DNA from: Anaerolineae bacterium
Lineage (GTDB): Bacteria > Chloroflexota > Anaerolineae > Promineifilales > Promineifilaceae
Direction: 5' to 3'
Assembly (NCBI GenBank): GCA_019637635.1
Contig: JAHBVI010000035.1
Location: 1-59,277, forward strand
DNA: 59,277 nucleotides
The stretch's first letter is position 1. Every line of letters begins with the position of its first letter. Under the pieces are notes generated by a model. The model worked only from the letters and a program-made list of their open reading frames with translations. It had not been told where the DNA came from and made no database searches. Both the position numbers and the translations under genes were made by a program. Below, piece by piece: positions 57,066 to 59,277 of the stretch.

Positions 57066-57168
57066 TGTTTGCGTGTTTAGGTGATTGAGTGTTTCAGTGT
57101 CAGGTGTCAAGTGTCAAGTGCCAAGCCAATCTCTGAATCTCCTCATCTCTCAATCTCCAATCTTCAAT
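57043..57168. repeat. Composite heptanucleotide repeats, families D, C and A
   Basis: GCAAGTGGCAGGTGGGAA (D), then TCAGGTGTCAAGTGTCAAGT (C), then CCAATCTCTGAATCTCCTCA (A) in succession. Three families lie side by side in one spacer, spanning the end of one gene and the start of the next. Confidence 0.85.
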
Positions 57169-57905
57169 CCCCCCAATTAACCGCCGTCATCCTCACTTTT
57201 AACGAAGAATCCCATATCCAGCCCTGTATTGAGAGCCTGTCCTGGGCAGACCGGGTGGTGGTGTTTGATTCGTTCAGCCAGGATGGGACCGTGCCGTTGG
57301 CGCAGGCGGCGGGGGCGGAAATCCACCAATCGAAGTTTGAAAATTACGCCCAGCAGCGCAATGCGGCGCTGGCGGCTGTCCGCACCGACTGGATATTTTT
57401 CGTGGACGCTGACGAGCGGGGAACGCCAGAACTGGCGGCCGAAATTCGGCAGGTGATGGGCACTCGCGCCGAGTGCGGCTGGTATGTGCCCCGCCACAAC
57501 TACATTTTTGGCAAACTGACGCGGGGGGCGGGCTGGTATCCTGATTACCAGTTGCGGTTGTTTCGTCACGGCCGTGTCCACTATGAACGCCCGGTGCATG
57601 AAATCGCCGTCGTGGATGGCGAGATCGGCTATCTGCAAAACCCGCTCATCCACCACAACTACCGCGACCTGTCCCACTTCCGCGCCAAGCAGCAGGCGTA
57701 CACCGCCTATGACGCTTCCATCCTCAAGGCGAATGGCATCCGCCCCAAACCCCATAACTACATCTTGCAGCCGCTGCGCCACTTTTACTGGCGATTTGTC
57801 ACCCTGCACGGCTACGGGGACGGCTTACACGGCCTGCGCCTCAGCCTGTACATGGCCTACTATGAATGGGTCAAATATCGCAAATTGGCGGCGTTGTGGC
57901 GGTAA
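57081..57905 (+). CDS. GT2 glycosyltransferase (WaaE/KdtX-like)
   Basis: A 274-aa glycosyltransferase. The core starts at LTAVILTFNEESHIQPCI, followed by WADRVVVFDSFSQDGT, KFENYAQQRNAAL, WIFFVDADERGTPEL (DxD) and YWRFVTLHGYGDGLHGLRLSLYMAYYEW. The pattern resembles WaaE/KdtX beta-glucosyltransferases acting on lipopolysaccharide-like cores. No ATG precedes the core in frame: the only starts are GTG at 57081 or 57111, inside the repeat tract. The first 30 residues are therefore translated repeat DNA. The original start may have been lost. Confidence 0.82.
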   Translation: MIECFSVRCQVSSAKPISESPHLSISNLQSPQLTAVILTFNEESHIQPCIESLSWADRVVVFDSFSQDGTVPLAQAAGAEIHQSKFENYAQQRNAALAAVRTDWIFFVDADERGTPELAAEIRQVMGTRAECGWYVPRHNYIFGKLTRGAGWYPDYQLRLFRHGRVHYERPVHEIAVVDGEIGYLQNPLIHHNYRDLSHFRAKQQAYTAYDASILKANGIRPKPHNYILQPLRHFYWRFVTLHGYGDGLHGLRLSLYMAYYEWVKYRKLAALWR

Positions 57906-57981
57906 TCCGTGAACCGTAACCCGTGATTCGTAATCCGTAATCGGTTTACGGCTCACGGATTACGGTTCACGATTTACGATT
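57903..57981. repeat. Heptanucleotide repeat tract, family B
   Basis: TAATCCGTGAACCGTAACCC direct units followed by inverted CACGGATTACGGTTCACGAT units, reaching the ATG of the next gene. Confidence 0.88.
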
Positions 57982-58617
57982 ATGACCAACTCGCTCACCC
58001 TCAACATCCTCCTCTTCGCCCTGCTCTTCATCAGTTGGGCCGTGTTGCATTCGTTGGCGGCGGCGGTAGGTTTGAAGCGGCTGTTTCGGGGACGGTTTGG
58101 GGAAGCGGCTTACGCCGGCTGGTACCGGCTGTTGTATAACCTGTTTGCCCTGGTTACGTTTTTGCCCCTTTACCTGCTGATTCCCGTGCTGCTGCCGCAG
58201 ACGGTGGTGTGGAGTTGGTCACGGCCGTATCTCTACCTGGCCTACCTCTTTCAACTCATCGGGTTGGCCGGGCTGGCCTATTCCCTCTGGTTAACGGATG
58301 TGTGGGAGTTTTTGGGCGTGCGGCAGGCGCTCTGGTATGTGCGGGGAAAGGGCGCCGGCCAGATGCCCACGCCAGGATTTATCACCAGCGGCCCCTATGC
58401 CCTGGTGCGCCATCCGCTTTACTTTTTTTCGCTGGTGGTGCTGTGGTTTAACCCGGTGATGACAGTGGGCAGTCTGGTGTTTTATACGGCCGTGACCCTC
58501 TACTTCTGGCTTGGCTCCATCTACGAAGAAAGAAAACTCGCTGCCGGTTATGGCGCTGAATACCAGGCTTACCAGCAGCGAGTTCCCCGTCTTTTCCCTA
58601 TAAAGAAACCATTTTAG
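57982..58617 (+). CDS. Membrane methyltransferase (ICMT/PEMT-like)
   Basis: A 211-aa integral membrane protein with about six hydrophobic segments. The C-terminal half holds the SAM-binding signature of the isoprenylcysteine/phospholipid methyltransferase group: TSGPYALVRHPLYFFSLVVLW, then YEERKLAAGYGAEYQAYQQRVPRLFP. The N-terminal LLFISWAVLHSLAAA also resembles NnrU proteins. The substrate is unknown; a lipid, thiol or carboxyl group is possible. It follows a repeat tract with no clear binding site and is convergent with the LysM gene. Confidence 0.8.
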   Translation: MTNSLTLNILLFALLFISWAVLHSLAAAVGLKRLFRGRFGEAAYAGWYRLLYNLFALVTFLPLYLLIPVLLPQTVVWSWSRPYLYLAYLFQLIGLAGLAYSLWLTDVWEFLGVRQALWYVRGKGAGQMPTPGFITSGPYALVRHPLYFFSLVVLWFNPVMTVGSLVFYTAVTLYFWLGSIYEERKLAAGYGAEYQAYQQRVPRLFPIKKPF

Positions 58618-58627
58618 CTTCAGCCAT

Positions 58628-59277
58628 CTACCGCAGCCCGGCATTTGCCGGTGTAACCGGGATAACCAGCAAATCCCCCACGTAAATGGTGGGGTAGCCG
58701 GTGTAATAACAGCCACCTAAATAGCCATAACCATAATAAGGCGGGCCGCCGGGCACATAATCATAATGGGCGTTGTAGCCATAACAGCCGTAGTTGGCAA
58801 ACATCAGCACTTCTAAGGGCACGCTGTAGGCACGGGAAATGGAAAGCAGTGTATCGCCGGCTTTAACGTGATAATAAATGAGGCAAGGCGGGCCGATGGG
58901 TGTGTCCACACTGCCCACGTTGGGAATTTGCCATACCTCCCCGGCCATGATCCAGCCAGGATGAGGCAGCTTGTTGGCCGTAACGATCTCAGAAGCAGAA
59001 GCGCCATAACAACGGGCGATCTGGTGCAGCCATTCACGTTCCTGCACGGTGTGTTGGGTCACCACCCCGGCCAGGGCTGACTCCGGCGCACCGCCGCTGG
59101 CAGTATCGGTTGGTGGCGGTTCGGGTGTCGGTGTGGGTTCAACGGCCGTGACTTCCCCAGCGGGTGATGTGGCCGTGGGAGCCATCCCTTCTCCTGTAAC
59201 CTGATCTTGAGGGGGTTGGGGTTGGCCCTCGTTAATGGGTATTACCTCTGCGCCGGGATAGGCGGTGTCGGTTGTCG
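58628..59277 (-). CDS. LysM-domain protein, 5-prime end beyond the window
   Basis: The frame stays open to the window edge (TTDTAYPGAEVIPINEG lies before the first ATG at 59185), so the start is off the contig. It encodes an extracytoplasmic Pro/Thr-rich segment (VEPTPTPEPPPTD) and two LysM domains: TVQEREWLHQIARCYGAS ... WQIP, and YHVKAGDTLLSISRAYSVP ... LLVIP. The second LysM has an unusual Tyr/Gly-rich insert (YDYVPGGPPYYGYGYLGG) before its last strand. Cell-wall binding is the expected role. It is a more distant relative of the LysM pair at 22870 and 23932 and lacks their C-terminal domain. Confidence 0.8.
   Translation of the reverse strand, partial: TTDTAYPGAEVIPINEGQPQPPQDQVTGEGMAPTATSPAGEVTAVEPTPTPEPPPTDTASGGAPESALAGVVTQHTVQEREWLHQIARCYGASASEIVTANKLPHPGWIMAGEVWQIPNVGSVDTPIGPPCLIYYHVKAGDTLLSISRAYSVPLEVLMFANYGCYGYNAHYDYVPGGPPYYGYGYLGGCYYTGYPTIYVGDLLVIPVTPANAGLR

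Overview
The window looks like a chromosomal contig from a Chloroflexota bacterium, most likely Anaerolineae-like. This is inferred from gene content: an archaeal-type mevalonate operon, NBR1-Ig domains fused to glycosidases, secreted proteins ending in a YLPL-like tail, reg_prop hybrid kinases and several LysM/lipoprotein genes with Pro/Thr linkers. No rRNA, tRNA, phage or CRISPR was seen. Coding density is high and most spacers are short.

Layout. 0-9.9 kb: small basic protein, metallophosphoesterase, secreted DNRLRE protein, a lone hisG behind a candidate His-leader attenuator, an IS630 remnant, an Lrp/EamA pair, M15 peptidase and CapA lipoproteins. 9.9-16.2 kb: a broken Rpn nuclease, RtcB, and two NBR1-Ig proteins with glycosidase folds. 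16.3-22.5 kb: two overlapping hybrid histidine kinases. 22.9-29.7 kb: tandem LysM paralogues, a DNA methylase, tRNA-dihydrouridine synthase and two small membrane proteins. 29.7-35.3 kb: a LacI-controlled amino-sugar cluster (GH4, ChbG-like deacetylase, BadF-type GlcNAc kinase, lipoprotein). 35.4-40.5 kb: BrnT/BrnA toxin-antitoxin and a 1338-aa secreted nuclease. 40.6-44.1 kb: two response regulators and a GAF kinase. 44.3-48.1 kb: PepF, a 32-aa membrane peptide, GNAT, DUF4342 and a lectin-fold membrane protein. 48.2-52.5 kb: HMG-CoA reductase, HMG-CoA synthase, thiolase-like protein and DUF35 protein, closed by a clear terminator. 52.6-55.8 kb: an ABC-2 exporter. 56.1-59.3 kb: two GT2 glycosyltransferases, a membrane methyltransferase and a LysM gene running off the end.

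Two features are shared across the window. First, the palindrome ACGGCCGT occurs about 111 times by hand count (about 1.4 expected from composition), in genes and spacers and in every reading frame; it is absent from about 16.62 to 22.96 kb, where the hybrid kinases lie. Second, many spacers carry degenerate 7-bp-period repeats of four sequence families, usually as a direct tract followed by its inverted copy, and several genes start or stop inside these tracts. Together they resemble the cyanobacterial HIP1 palindrome and STRR heptanucleotide repeats, but with different sequences.

The other main points of interest are the His-rich leader peptide plus terminator before hisG, the thiolase homologue with Asp and Asn where the catalytic Cys and His are expected, and a chb-like module without PTS genes.
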